A stretch of 64,000 nt of DNA from Paragordius varius (Eukaryota > Nematomorpha), in assembly GCA_964247055.1 (NCBI GenBank), contig OZ176050.1, positions 2,356,001-2,420,000 of the forward strand. The letters run 5' to 3'. The notes below the pieces were generated by a model, which worked only from the letters and a program-made list of their open reading frames with translations, had not been told where the DNA came from and made no database searches. The translations under genes were made by a program, and so were the position numbers. The first letter of the stretch is position 1. Each line of letters starts with the position of its first letter. This document shows positions 12,211-23,575 of this stretch, piece by piece.

Positions 12211-12427
12211 CAGTGGCTTAGCTATAAGGGGGAAGGGGAGTTAATAGACTGGGCCCGCTGAAGGGGCGCCGGATTTCAAAATTTTAAAAATGGGTATTAA
12301 AAGGGTTATTATTTTAAATAATACATAAAAAAATCGCCCTTTATGAGTGGTGACCACGGTTAGAATTTGATTATTTTTTTAAATGCATGTAGGGGGAGGG
12401 GCGCCAGAAATCCAAGCTACGCCTCTA
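12211..12427 (+). mobile_element. Small hAT-like MITE
   Basis: The left end reads CAGTGGCTTAGCTATAAGGG and the right end is complementary (AGCTACGCCTCTA), with a GGGGCGCC motif just inside each end. This CAGTGGCxTAGCT terminus is the usual hAT style. The flanking octamers are TTCTCAAC and TTGACAAC, matching at 6 of 8, as expected for an old 8-bp target duplication. Length is 217 bp; non-coding. Confidence 0.65.
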
Positions 12428-12463
12428 TTGACAACACATTAATTTTAAAAAAGTAAAAACTAT

Positions 12464-12940
12464 CAACACATGACCTTTTGGGGTAGTTTTATATCCCAAA
12501 GCGATCTAAAATTTGACTATCCTAAAAAGCATTTAAGGTATTAGGCCGAATTTAATATGGTTTCTTTAGCCTTTTAGGCGCCTATTTTTAAAAAAAATTG
12601 TAACCTTGGAAAAAAATCCTCAACTGCCCCCTTTTTTAAATCTTTTAAAGGTTATATTATGGTTAGAAAATGTAAATAATTACCTTTAGCAAGCTTGCAA
12701 TATTTTACCAGCAAAACTTTATATATATGGATTTTAACGCCTGTTTATTTTAATCGTGTTTTGGGGCTGTCCCAATTTCAGGCTATACAAGTTCCAAAAC
12801 TAAAAAAAAGCTTTTAACCTATAACAGACCTATGTTTGTATTTAATTTTTAACTAAAATAACTTTCAAAACATTAGTTTATTTAAATGATTAAGCTTGGG
12901 GATATACCGCGGACATAAAAATGAAAAGTCATTTAGTGTA
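12464..12940 (+). mobile_element. F2 MITE, uninterrupted copy
   Basis: It starts AACACATGACCTTTTGGGGT and ends near AAAAGTCATTTAGTG, the inverted counterpart. The interior follows the copy at 40494-40970: AAGGTATTAGGCCGAAT, then TTAGCCTTTTAGGCGC, then TAATCGTGTTTTGGGGCTGT. About 477 bp with no M1 insert. Confidence 0.65.
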
Positions 12941-13101
12941 AGATTTAGTCTGAAACCGATTTGCAATCAAGACTATGACTTCTTATTAAAATAAAACAGT
13001 CAACATATGTTCATCACATGTAATAATATATAATAATTGGTATCCATTTAATATATAAAATAGCATATAAAATCCATTCTTTTTGTTTTAAAGGCAATTT
13101 A

Positions 13102-13263
13102 CAGTCATGTATGTTTAAAGTTAATCATACGTTTTAATTGATTTTACTTTGTTTTGAATTGTTATGATGTTTGATATGTCAATTTTCAACATGCGCATTT
13201 TTAAGCCTTAAGAAGTAAATCAATTAAAAACGTATGTTTGACATTCATAAACCTGCATGACTG
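13102..13263 (+). mobile_element. 162-bp Tc1-type MITE
   Basis: The ends are CAGTCATG and CATGACTG, each flanked by TA, the target of Tc1/mariner transposases. A second inverted stretch inside (CATACGTTTTAATTGATTT against AAATCAATTAAAAACGTATG) lets the element fold into a long hairpin. Its terminal octamer is the same as that of the 1.9 kb palindrome at 19617-21560, so one transposase may have served both. Confidence 0.75.
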
Positions 13264-15041
13264 TAATTGGTAAATCCTCTTTTAGTCACAACTCTTCCTG
13301 ATTACGGTATTAATTATGAAAGACAGAAACCAGATCGGTATTGTGACCGTTAAATACTCAACTATATATGGTACCCAAAATTTTTGAAAGAAATCGGATA
13401 AAAATCAGTAAAGGTACTTTTTTAATTGAGGCTAAATTTTTTTAAAATATTAGACAATGCATAACTTAAATGGACACACAGCATCTTTACATCATTTATA
13501 ACATTTTTTAAACAAAAATTAAACTCCAAAAGAAGCATGAAAAAAACTGGCCATAACTCATTCAAAGGAAAGATGATTAGTTATAAAAAATTGTCCAGTC
13601 TATATTTTTGCGTGTCGTTTTTCTAGTTTACAAGCTATATGTAGAGAAACGTGATGTGATGTCGCACTTGACACTTGTGACAATTTTGACAACTTTGACA
13701 GAATAAATGAGTAAAAAATTGTGTAAGCCTTTCTTATTCCAATTATTATTAAAACACAACACACACATATATGTGTACATTTGTGTTACAACAGTAAAAT
13801 TTATTTTTTTAATTTTTTTATCCATCTATCTATGTAATTTATATTTATTTAGGTAGAGCCTACATTATTTCAGCATCATAACAACAAAACATTTATCACA
13901 ACGGTTGTGAGTGTCTCTGAGAAATGGACAAAAATGTAATTTATGTAAAAGAAAACTTGTTTTTACCACACAAAGAAAATATGTTAAACAGAAAATAATT
14001 AATTCCGTAATTTTAATAAATTTAATTTAACCGTTTTTTAACGAATTTTAGAAACTAAATATAACAAACCCCCAAAAATTACTAATATTTTTGCTTGCTA
14101 CTTTCAAGGGTTTTTCTCTTTAAACTAAATTTAACTTAAAAACAATAACATATGCTAGGACGTAAATAATCACTTTTTGAACGTCATCAAATATGGATTG
14201 ATAATCCCACAAACATAAAATACATTCAAAAATTTAGGTACTCTGCCCACCAATCCACACTGTAGGTGTGTATGTAAAAAAGAATACGTACCTAAAAAGC
14301 ATATTTTTTTCTGTTAAAGATGGGATGATATAAATATAAAGCTTTAGTAAAATTAGGTCGTTGTTCTGTCATACATCATCTATCATTCAACTCTATAGTA
14401 CATATTTGCTTATACAACCATTCTACGTATATTATGTTTTTTAGTTTCTCTAAACTAAAAAAAACTCATCTTTTTTCACATTGTGTGTTACACATATTTT
14501 ACACATGGACTTTCTTACATTTTATGCGATACGTTCAGAATAAAATGTCTTCTCTAAAAACAGAAACTCTGATATGGTTGATAGATGAGGTGTCTACTTT
14601 GTATATATCTCAAAGCACATTTACTAATAACTCTACTTCAATATATCATTCATTCATTGTCTTTTTGTCACATCTATTTCTACTTTAAGCCAAAATTATG
14701 TGTACGGACCAAACTGTAAAATATAGAGCTTGTTTAATAATACCAATGAACAAAAAACTTGAATTGACCAATTACAAGAAAAAAATTGATATAAATAATA
14801 AGAATAGAATTTATGCATAATATGTAATTACTGCAAGTGTCAAAACAATGTTGCTGATAAGAATTTATTAATAATTATCATAGTAAAAAAATAATTAGAG
14901 TAATAAATTAGCAAATAATTATTTAAAAACATTGGATATTGGTAGAAAATGTATAACATAAAATTTTATTGCATATAAATAGGTTATAATGACATGGGTA
15001 TAATTAACACTAAAAAATTACTTTTTTTCGACAGGAAACCT
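13264..15041. other. Gene-free region
   Basis: The open stretches here (for example 14434-14688) are A+T-rich and low in complexity, and they resemble no known domain. A short CTAT run lies near 13822-13834. Nothing else is supported. Confidence 0.4.
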
Positions 15042-15153
15042 ATAATATGGAAATAACTGGTTTCAGTTCACCATTAGCAAGTCAGACCGAACTCAAGGAT
15101 ATGAAACGGTTAATAACTGCTAGTCAATGTGAATGTTATAAACATTCAGAATA
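15042..15153 (+). CDS. Possible terminal coding exon, unidentified
   Basis: A good acceptor (pyrimidine-rich, ending TTTTTTTCGACAG) precedes an open stretch of 36 codons plus stop whose composition looks more like protein than the surroundings: it includes SSPLASQTELKDMKRLI and then ASQCECYKHSE. An AATAAA overlaps the stop region at about 15150. No upstream exon was found, and I recognise no domain. It might belong to a long-intron gene on the + strand or be chance. Confidence 0.25.
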
Positions 15154-15192
15154 AAATAGTTTAATGCTTAAGATTGAAAATTTTAACCATAC

Positions 15193-15386
15193 CTATAACG
15201 ATAACCTTTTTCCAAAAATTTCAACAAGCAGGTATATCCATTTGTAAATCCACAATTGGGTTTAAAAATTTGACGATCAACCATATATTTTAAATTTTTA
15301 TAAAATAGTTTAAAAACAGGAATATGATTGTTGGGGTTTTGACCGTATAAAATAAAACAGCCTGGATGATAAATGTAATCATTCAC
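15193..15386 (-). CDS. Possible internal exon, unidentified
   Basis: On the minus strand an open frame encodes a Cys/Tyr/Phe-rich segment (including YHPGCFILYGQNPNNHIPVF and KPNCGFTNGYTCLLKFLEKG) and runs into a fair donor, CGTTATAG followed by GTATGG. A start or acceptor on the upstream side is not clear. No family is recognised. Listed because the composition is unlike the low-complexity shadows around it. Confidence 0.2.
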
Positions 15387-15643
15387 GGTAATAAATAGTC
15401 ATTAAAATATAAATGTGCAAATATTTAACTAATTAAAACAAGAGTTTTTAATATTTTAACGGAGTGTAAATTTTATTAAATTAAAAATGTTTAAATTTTG
15501 TTTTAGCATATGAGTTTCATTTTAGACATAATCATATGTTTAAATGTTTTAGACTGGTTCATTTTCAGCAGTAACAGCAGGGTCATGATTTTCTCATAAC
15601 TAAAAGCACCATGTTCCATTTTCTATCAAAATACACCTATATA

Positions 15644-15666
15644 TTATATATATATATATATATATA
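15644..15666. repeat. (TA)n microsatellite
   Basis: An uninterrupted TA run that abuts the left end of the MITE at 15667; the last TA also serves as the target duplication. Confidence 0.8.
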
Positions 15667-15986
15667 CCATTTACAATTCAAATTCACCCTTGAAAGATTC
15701 AAATTCACCCTCGAACATTTCAAATTCCCCTTAACAATTTAAATTCACCCTAAAAATAAATTATGTTTCGGGCTAATATAACTCATTATTAATATGAAAT
15801 ATAGCTTTATGGCATAGTTTATTATTTTTTCAGTATTATATTAATTTTTAACGAAATTTCATTTTACAAAAATATAAAAAAATATAGGTAAATTAAAATC
15901 TTAAAAACATATAATTTATTTTAGGGTGAATTTTATTGTTTAAAATAAAATTGAAACATTTAAAGGGGATTTTGAATTGTAAATGG
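15667..15986 (+). mobile_element. TA-flanked MITE with an internal minisatellite
   Basis: The ends CCATTTACAATTCAAA and TTTGAATTGTAAATGG are perfect inverted repeats of 16 bp, each flanked by TA. Near the left end, a unit of about 23 bp containing TTCAAATTCACCCT recurs about four times between 15677 and 15760. Further inverted similarity (TTCACCCTAAAA against TTTTAGGGTGAA) continues inwards. Length is 320 bp, non-coding. The TA target is consistent with Tc1/mariner mobilisation. Confidence 0.75.
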
Positions 15987-17046
15987 TAATAAACTATTGC
16001 ATCTCATCTAATTAGAACACTTTGGAAATTTGACCTTCGCTTTTACAATAAGAAATTTACATCAAATTACAATAACAAATATGCCCGTAGATGATTATCA
16101 TTGCAAAATATTTATTATAATGTAAATATTTTTTATCTTCACACCATATGACCTGTATAATTTATTAGAGCAGTGGTATTCAAACCGCAGCGTGCTTTTT
16201 ATGGCTCTGCATTTTTATTTTTTTTTCCGAATTTAGAGGTAAAATATCTGCATATGTGTCAAATTGTAATGCAGATTTGTCGGTATTATATGGTGCTCGG
16301 CACTTGATTTAAGAAAAAATATTTTTACTTTATTTTTATTGTAATATATTTTAAAATAAATATAGCATTTTATCACCTTTTTGGCTTAAATAAGTTAAAG
16401 AATTCTTAAGCACTGTGACTTAGTTTAAATTTGCATACGTTCCTAAGTTTTCAGTACAAAAGTCAAATAAAACTTTCAACTGTTTATTAACTATAACTTC
16501 TTATTTCGACAAAAAATTATAAAGTAGATTATCAATGATAGTCCACATTAATTTTAAACATGAGGCTATTTTGAAAAATCTAAAATATCATTCCGCGGTA
16601 ACCATTTAGTCCATACTTACTTTTTCTAATCAAAATTTTTAATGATATTTATAATATTTTACGCCAAAATTTTTTAATAAATCATTCCATGGGTTAAAAT
16701 TATATCAACATTTTGCATAATTGTCAAATTGTTTGGTCAAGTTAATTCTCTTTTAGTGTAAAATTTGTGTCTAACATATTAAAGTAATATAATGTATTTA
16801 GTTTTAGTGACTTGTCTTTTGAAGGCTTGTGTATAATTGAAAATCGTAGTTACGCCACTGATTAAGAAAGGATGTTTTACCATACATTGTTACAAATCTT
16901 ATGCAACTTTCAAAACGTACCCATAGATTGTGCTGAATGCTGATAAATTTGTGACAAGATTATTTGATGCCATAACAAATGTTTTAACCTCTAACTCATT
17001 TTCCAAATCCTTAGATTTAAGACTTGAAAAAAATCATCTCTACAGT
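15987..17046. other. Gene-free spacer with one hAT-like end
   Basis: At 16171 CAGTGGTATTCAAACCGCAG looks like the terminus of a hAT element, but no matching right end or target duplication was found. Nothing else is supported. Confidence 0.35.
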
Positions 17047-17340
17047 TTTTCGATACAAATTGAATTAGTTGACAATTCCAGGCTTGTTTATCAAATATTT
17101 TAAAATATGGAATGTATTGAAATTTCAAAAGTTTGCACTTATCTAACATTGATGCATCGAAATACAAGGATTATTTATTCAAAATTACTTGATATTTCTC
17201 ATATAAACTAGAAGCAAATATTTAGACAGCATGACATGTAAACTTTAGCTAAATTTTAAAAAATAATACGAAACTATTTCTTTAAAACTTTTTTTAGCGT
17301 TATAAAACACCCTAATAGATGTTTAAAAATGGCCCCGTAG
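17047..17340 (+). mobile_element. Degraded M1 MITE fragment
   Basis: The order TTCGATACAAATTGAAT, CCAGGCTTGTTTA, ATATGGAATG, TTTGCACTTAT, TACTTGATAT, GCATGACATGT parallels the left half of M1 at 43.27-43.50 kb. It is more diverged than the other copies, so probably older. Confidence 0.5.
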
Positions 17341-19616
17341 TTTAATATGGCAATTTCTTAAACTCAATTCCTCTAATAATTTTGACTTTTTAAATTATTT
17401 TTATCAAGATAGGTGCATAAAATTAATATGGAACCAGGAGTATATACAAATTATTTATTTAAAATTAGCCGTTAACATGTATCGAAGTTTAATTAAAAAT
17501 TCAATTCTTGGCATTGTGTTGGATTTTAATATAACTTAGGTGCGTTGTTTTTTTCAAAGCTCACAATTTAGGATCAAAGTCTACTAATATATTTTATTAT
17601 TAACTAATATACTTTTTTATGTAAAATCATGGTCCGTTTTCTCGTTTCCCATAATGGCATTTAAGATACCAGCTGTTATAATAAATTTTGATTAGTTATT
17701 AGTATACGCGGTCCCAGTCACTATCATATAAGCTTTCCTTATGCATCAAGCCCACCGATTTATAGCACAATCTGACAATTTTTTTAACAAATTCAGAATT
17801 TGTCGAACATTCTGCTTTTTAATAGAAATGTAATCAATTATAATATAACATGACATTAATGAAATGCGATGCCAAAAAGTGTATGGTTTAAAATAATTTA
17901 TAAACCATAATTATATAATGATTTATTAATATTAGATTTTACAGTGTACCAAAATAAATTATTTTATAATTTTTTGGACGATGGATGTAGAAGGCAGGCA
18001 ATCAGGATAAATCATTAAATGTAATTACTATATAAAATATTTTAACGATTACATGATACGTATATATATGTAATAATTATACTGATTGTATTTATTTATA
18101 AAGCTGTTTCGGTATTATTACTTATTATTACTTTTTGCCTATGTGAACTTTAAATGCTCCATTTTTTCGGAATTCGTTTTGCCATCATAAATACATATAT
18201 ATCATAATATTTATCATACATGTAGACAGAATTAATATTTTGTAATGTAAAGAGCTAGTTACATATCTATAAAAATAGCTATATATTTTGATTTAATGCA
18301 TTATCCATCATCCAATTTCCTATTTTTCCCATATTTAATAGATCAATCAATCAATCATTTATTTCAGATGTGCCTAGCAATAAACATCACATTTTCTTCC
18401 TAAAATAAGGCTGGCTATTTTTTTTCACTAATAAAATTTGGCCCATAGTTAACGAGGTAACTATTAAAGGAGAAGCACTCTTCCTCTCTCTCTTTTTCGA
18501 GTTTAAAAAGATAATAATCTTAAAAAATATATATATAATTTATATATTTCATATAATCCAAATTTTTACGTTTACGATGATTTATTAACATTGATATTTA
18601 TTTTTTATTACAAGTTTACGCATTGAATGGTTATCTACTAACTTCATATTACGTTCACACTGAGTGCTTAAATACACAACCATGATGTGCTTTGGATTTG
18701 ACTGTCCAATTATATTATTATATATGTACTTAAATCTTATTCACGCAATCACATATTTATTTCTCTGGACATTTACGATTTCTTCCTAAAAGCATTAATC
18801 TAACACATCAGAGCAGCTTAGCCTAAGAAGCATATTGCCATATAAAATTGGATATTTATTATAATTATATTTAAATTTTGTCGATATCTAAACGTTATAT
18901 AGAACTTGGCTTATAAATTTCCTCTCAATCTATTCAATATTCACCCTATCATTCCATAAAATAGTCAATAAAATGTCAAAGATGAAAGAGGTATATTGTT
19001 TTTAAATATTACTTATGCATTTAACATTTTTTTAAACAATTTTTAGTTTTAAGCAGGGGTGTTCAACACAAATGGCTTCGCGGCCGCATTAATGGGTATA
19101 CCATTTTAAGGTTAACATGGGTATATATATAAATATACATATTTTACGATCCTAAAATAACCCTATCAAACAAAATTGATATAATTTTGAATTATGGTGA
19201 AAAATAATATTTTAACATAAATGATATTAATTTTACTAAGATATTTAATTAAATACCTAAAATATGTTGTTTTATATAGTTTTTTTTAAATTTTTTCGCC
19301 CGTATAATTTTTTGTGGATGAGGGTCATAAGAATGAATTATGCATTTTAATTGGTAAAATTAGAGTTTAAAATTTTTTTATGAAAAATTTAGTAGTGGCT
19401 GAAATTATGAGGTTTATCTAACAAAAAATTAATTTTAGTTAAAAGTTCAATCTTTTTTATTTAATTTAACAATATATTTAAAAGATGATTTATGCGTTAT
19501 AATCAGAAAAATTATGTGTTTTTCAAAATTTAAATTAAATTCTTGGAATTTCGTCGAAAAATATTATTTGAAATAAAATGTTTTTCTGACAATTTCCTAT
19601 GTTTATATTTAAATTA
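17341..19616. other. Gene-free region with one hAT-like end
   Basis: CAGGGGTGTTCAACACAAAT at 19054 resembles a hAT terminus and the left end at 22205, but its partner was not located. The rest is A+T-rich spacer in which I see nothing. Confidence 0.35.
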
Positions 19617-21560
19617 CAGTCATGTAGACTTTAATTTATCAAAATTATACTTTTTTTCGTTAAATGGGTATTAATATTTGGTAAAGAATATAAAAACAAG
19701 AGCTATATGGTATTACCATATCATATTCTTTAAAAAAGTAAAAGAAGTGTGGGGGAAGGGCGTCGGAAATCTTTAGTAAAAAATGAAAATCTTAAAATTG
19801 TTATAGGGGAATGGTAATATTTTTGTTAATTTTTTGCAAAACTTTATAGATTAATTTTTTTGATAAAAATTTATTTCGCAGTACACATATGAAAGAGAAT
19901 TTACGTGAAAATTAACATAATAAATTTGATGAATATTTTGTATGTTAATGAGAATATTACAATGTTAACATTTAAAATATTGTTGTTACGTATTTAGATG
20001 TGGAATTTTGTGGGTTTTTATTCTTAATAATTTTATAAATAGTAAAATGGGTATTTTAATATTATTTATGATTTATAATTAAATTCAATAATTACTATTT
20101 TTCAACATAATAAATACCTTTATTAATCAAAATTGGTATTATTATTTTAAATAGTTGTTATTAGTAATTAAAATACAGGTTATATATTTGTGAAAATTTA
20201 ATTAGATTATAGATTGGTTTTGTTTTTATGTTTTTCATGGTTAATTTTTATGTGTTTACATTTTAATCAGGTAAAAATTGCGGTTTTAAATTTAGTCAAA
20301 TTTAATTTTTTTTTGTTTTTTAGGATTTGCATTGCAAATTGTAATAAATTACTACATATTGGAAATTTTAAAATACAATGGCGGTTAATTTCAAATTTAC
20401 TTTTTTTCATTGGTAATTGTAATTAATTACATATTGTGGATATTTTAATAACTACAGGTAAAAAATGCAGTTTTTAATAAATTTAATAAAAATTGAGATT
20501 TTGTTTTTTAGAATTTGCATTGTTATTTGTAATTATTTTATTTGGTCATTTTAATAAATACAGGTAAAAATGCCAGTTTTTTAGAATTTAACATGTTTTG
20601 TATCATTGTTATTTGTTTTTAATTAATAAATATTTTGGACATAAAAACAGGTGAAAATTGCCGTTTTTAATAAATTAGTTAAATTTTTTAATTACTATAT
20701 ATTTTTGATACATTGATATATACAGGTAAAAATTACTATCATTAGAATAAATTAGGGTTGAACAAAATATAAAAAATTTATTAATTTTATTAAAACCGCA
20801 ATTTTTACCTGTATTTTTTAAAATTTCCAAATATATAGTATTTAATTACAATTAACAATGATAAATAAAAAAACAAAAAAATTAAATTTGACTAAATTTA
20901 AAACCGCAATTTTTACCTGATTAAAATGTAAAGATTAACCATGAAAAACATAAAAACAAAACCAATCTATAATCTAATTAAATTTTCACAAGTATATAAC
21001 CTGTATTTTAATTACTAATAACAACTTTTAAAATAATAATACCAATTTTGATTAATAAAGGTATTTATTATGTTGAAAAATAGTAATTATTGAATTTAAT
21101 TATGAATCATAAATAATATTAAAATACCCATTTTACTATTTATAAAATTATTAAGAATAAAAACCCACAAAATTCCGCATCTAAATACCTAACAACAATA
21201 TTTTAAATGTTAACATTGTTATATTCTCATTAACATACAAAATATTCATCAAATTTATTATGTTAATTTTCACGCCAATCCTCTTTATATGTGTACTGCG
21301 AAATAAATTTTTATCAAAAAAATTAATATATAAAGTTTTGCAAAAAATTAACAAAAATATTACCATTCCCCTATAACAATTTTAAGATTTTCATTTTTTA
21401 CTAAAGATTTCCGACGCCCTTCCCCCACACTTCTTTTACTTTTTTAAAGAATATGATATGGTAATACCATGTAGCTCTTGTTTTTATATTCTTTACCAAA
21501 TATTAATACACAATTAACGAAAAAAAGTATAATTTTGATAAATTAAAGTCTACATGACTG
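19617..21560. mobile_element. Long palindromic (foldback) element with Tc1-type ends
   Basis: The ends CAGTCATG and CATGACTG are flanked by TA on both sides. The left arm (19617 to about 20390) and the right arm (about 20815 to 21560) are inverted copies of roughly 750 bp with only scattered differences; for example the GGAAGGGCGTCGGAAATC block near 19755 returns reversed near 21410. The loop of about 430 bp and the adjoining arm carry repeats of a CAGGTAAAAATTGC-type motif at about 20268, 20454, 20561, 20648 and 20723, and reversed near 20808 and 20916. No transposase is encoded. The open frames inside are A+T-rich chance frames. High arm similarity suggests recent origin or arm-to-arm gene conversion. 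Confidence 0.8.
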
Positions 21561-21562
21561 TA

Positions 21563-22196
21563 ATAATAATGAGAACAAGGATCTATTTAAAATGTTAACA
21601 TGTAATAATGATTAATATATAAAAAATGTTAAATATTTCAGGCATTATTTAACTTTAAGTATGAAAAATTAATAGTATATAAACTATTCAAATATTTAAT
21701 TAATTTTATTCATAAAAACTTTTTCTAAATTATTTTAAACTAACTTCAGATCTGCATTTAAAAATTCACACCAAAATTATGATTTATGGCTTGAAATGTT
21801 TAATTAAACCCCGAGAGAGTGTTATGTCAAAAATATAAAGTATACGAATAAATTAAACCTTTTAATAAAAATTTTATCTAATTACCTATCAATTCAAAAT
21901 ATTTTTTAAGTATCGTGACGTGATTACATATTTTTGATATCTTACAAAGCAGTATGTTGCGCATTAGAAACTGTTTTTAAGTTATTGTATATACACTTTT
22001 TACCGTTAAAAACAACTAATATATCTGGGCATTAAAATAGGATTATTTTGATTTATTTTTAATTTTAGCATTTACAATAATGTTTACTTAAATAACGCTA
22101 ATGAGAAGGTGGTATGTATGTTAAAAACTGTATTTAATTTTTGATCCAATTTATATATTTGTATATAATTAATAGTCAAGGCTCGAAACTACAGTT
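21563..22196. other. Gene-free spacer
   Basis: No exon, repeat end or hairpin that I can support. Confidence 0.4.
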
Positions 22197-22204
22197 TATT
22201 AAAG

Positions 22205-22496
22205 CAGTGGTACAACACAAATAACTTTGCGGGTGGCATTTTTGAATCAAAAAATCTGATGGGCAGAATTTGAAATATATACGAGCAATAAATATTTTAT
22301 TGAATATCAAACGTAACACGGTAAAATTCAAACACAGTATAATAATTATTTCTAGTTCGTTGCCAATTTAAACCAAAATATTGTTTAAAAAATTTAATTT
22401 TACCAAGATTTTGTGAGCATATTTTGCATTATGCATTTCCAAATATTTAGCGGGCTGAACCCAATGTCTCGGCAGGACGCATGATGGAAACCCCTG
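22205..22496 (+). mobile_element. hAT MITE with perfect 8-bp target duplication
   Basis: The left end starts CAGTGGTACAACAC and the right end finishes GGAAACCCCTG, the usual hAT terminal style. The flanks are identical octamers, TATTAAAG, at 22197-22204 and 22497-22504. Length is 292 bp; no transposase. The intact duplication argues for a relatively young insertion. Confidence 0.85.
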
Positions 22497-22504
22497 TATT
22501 AAAG

Positions 22505-23037
22505 GGTAAAACCACCACAAAAGAAATATTAACTCATTATCAATAGTTTCAAATTGTAAACATTCTTTCAGCACGTATTTTTGAATAGACCATAACAACT
22601 CCAATTTTATTTATATTAAAAAACAGTTTGGGTTGCTGCCGATTATATTAAAATCTGCGGCCATAAAATAGATAACATGTTAAATTAAACAATAGTTATG
22701 GCTTGTGTTCAAACAAGGAATAGTTACGCTGCTCATTATTAAAGGGCATTCCACAAATTAAAGAAAAAAATTAATTTAAAATTTTGATTGTACAAGGCAA
22801 AATTTCATACCTTATTTTATTTTAGCAATAGTTTCAAAATAATTCTCTCATAATTTCTACTGTATATCTTTCTTTTTAGATACCTTAATTAGATCTTTAG
22901 CATTTAATTGATACTGATACTGATTTACGGAACTTTGTGATAAATTTTAACATGTGAAATATAGCAAGAGCGTCTGAAAATCCAAAAATATAATAATTTA
23001 GAGCCTTATGACTGATTATGTGTTTACTTTTTTTGCT
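22505..23037. other. Gene-free spacer
   Basis: Nothing recognisable in this A+T-rich stretch. Confidence 0.4.
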
Positions 23038-23575
23038 GACACCTTATTACCTTTTGACATTTTTACCCTAATTTCCCTTTTGGGGTAGTTTTAGCGAAGA
23101 GCTAAATTTTGCAACTACAATTTTGAAAATTATTTATAAAATTTGAATTATCAAACATTGTTCTCATGTATAAGTTAAAAAAGCTTATATCTGTTACATT
23201 TTTATGACTTCTAGAATCTAAAATTGGGACAGCTCTAAAACACGATTTAAACGAACAGCTGATATGAAATAAAATATATCAAGTTTTTGATGGTAAAATG
23301 TAGCCAGAAAGCTTCTTAAAGTTAATTTTACATTTTCTAACAATAATATACATTTATTTGGCTGTTGCATTAGTGAAAAAAAAAAGTTATAGTGTCGCAA
23401 AAAAGAGATGAGGATATTTTGACATTTTTACATATTTTAAAAAAATAATTTGTATAATGCGCCTAAAAAACTAAAGAAAGCATTTTTATATTCGGCTTAA
23501 TTTAATTAGTTCTTAAGATTCGAAATTTAAATCACTCTGGGATATAAAACTACCCCAAAAGGTAATGGAGTATTA
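23038..23575 (-). mobile_element. F2 MITE without an M1 insert
   Basis: It begins ACACCTTATTACCTTTTGAC and ends with ACTACCCCAAAAGGTAATGG, the inverted terminal motif. The interior matches 41054-41334 and then 41870-42060 (AACATTGTT, ATCAAGTTTTTGATGGTAAA, GGCTGTTGCATTAG, GTATAATGCGCCT). At the point where the 41 kb copy carries an M1 element (after GCATTAG), this one continues directly, so it serves as an empty-site reference. Confidence 0.7.

Noticed and set aside
14434-14688. 84-codon Phe/Ser/Thr-rich open frame
   Set aside because: A+T-rich codon content, no acceptor or domain, and no support from neighbours.
20214-20426. 70-codon open frame in the palindrome
   Set aside because: Low-complexity Phe/Leu/Asn product within a non-coding foldback element; no conservation visible.
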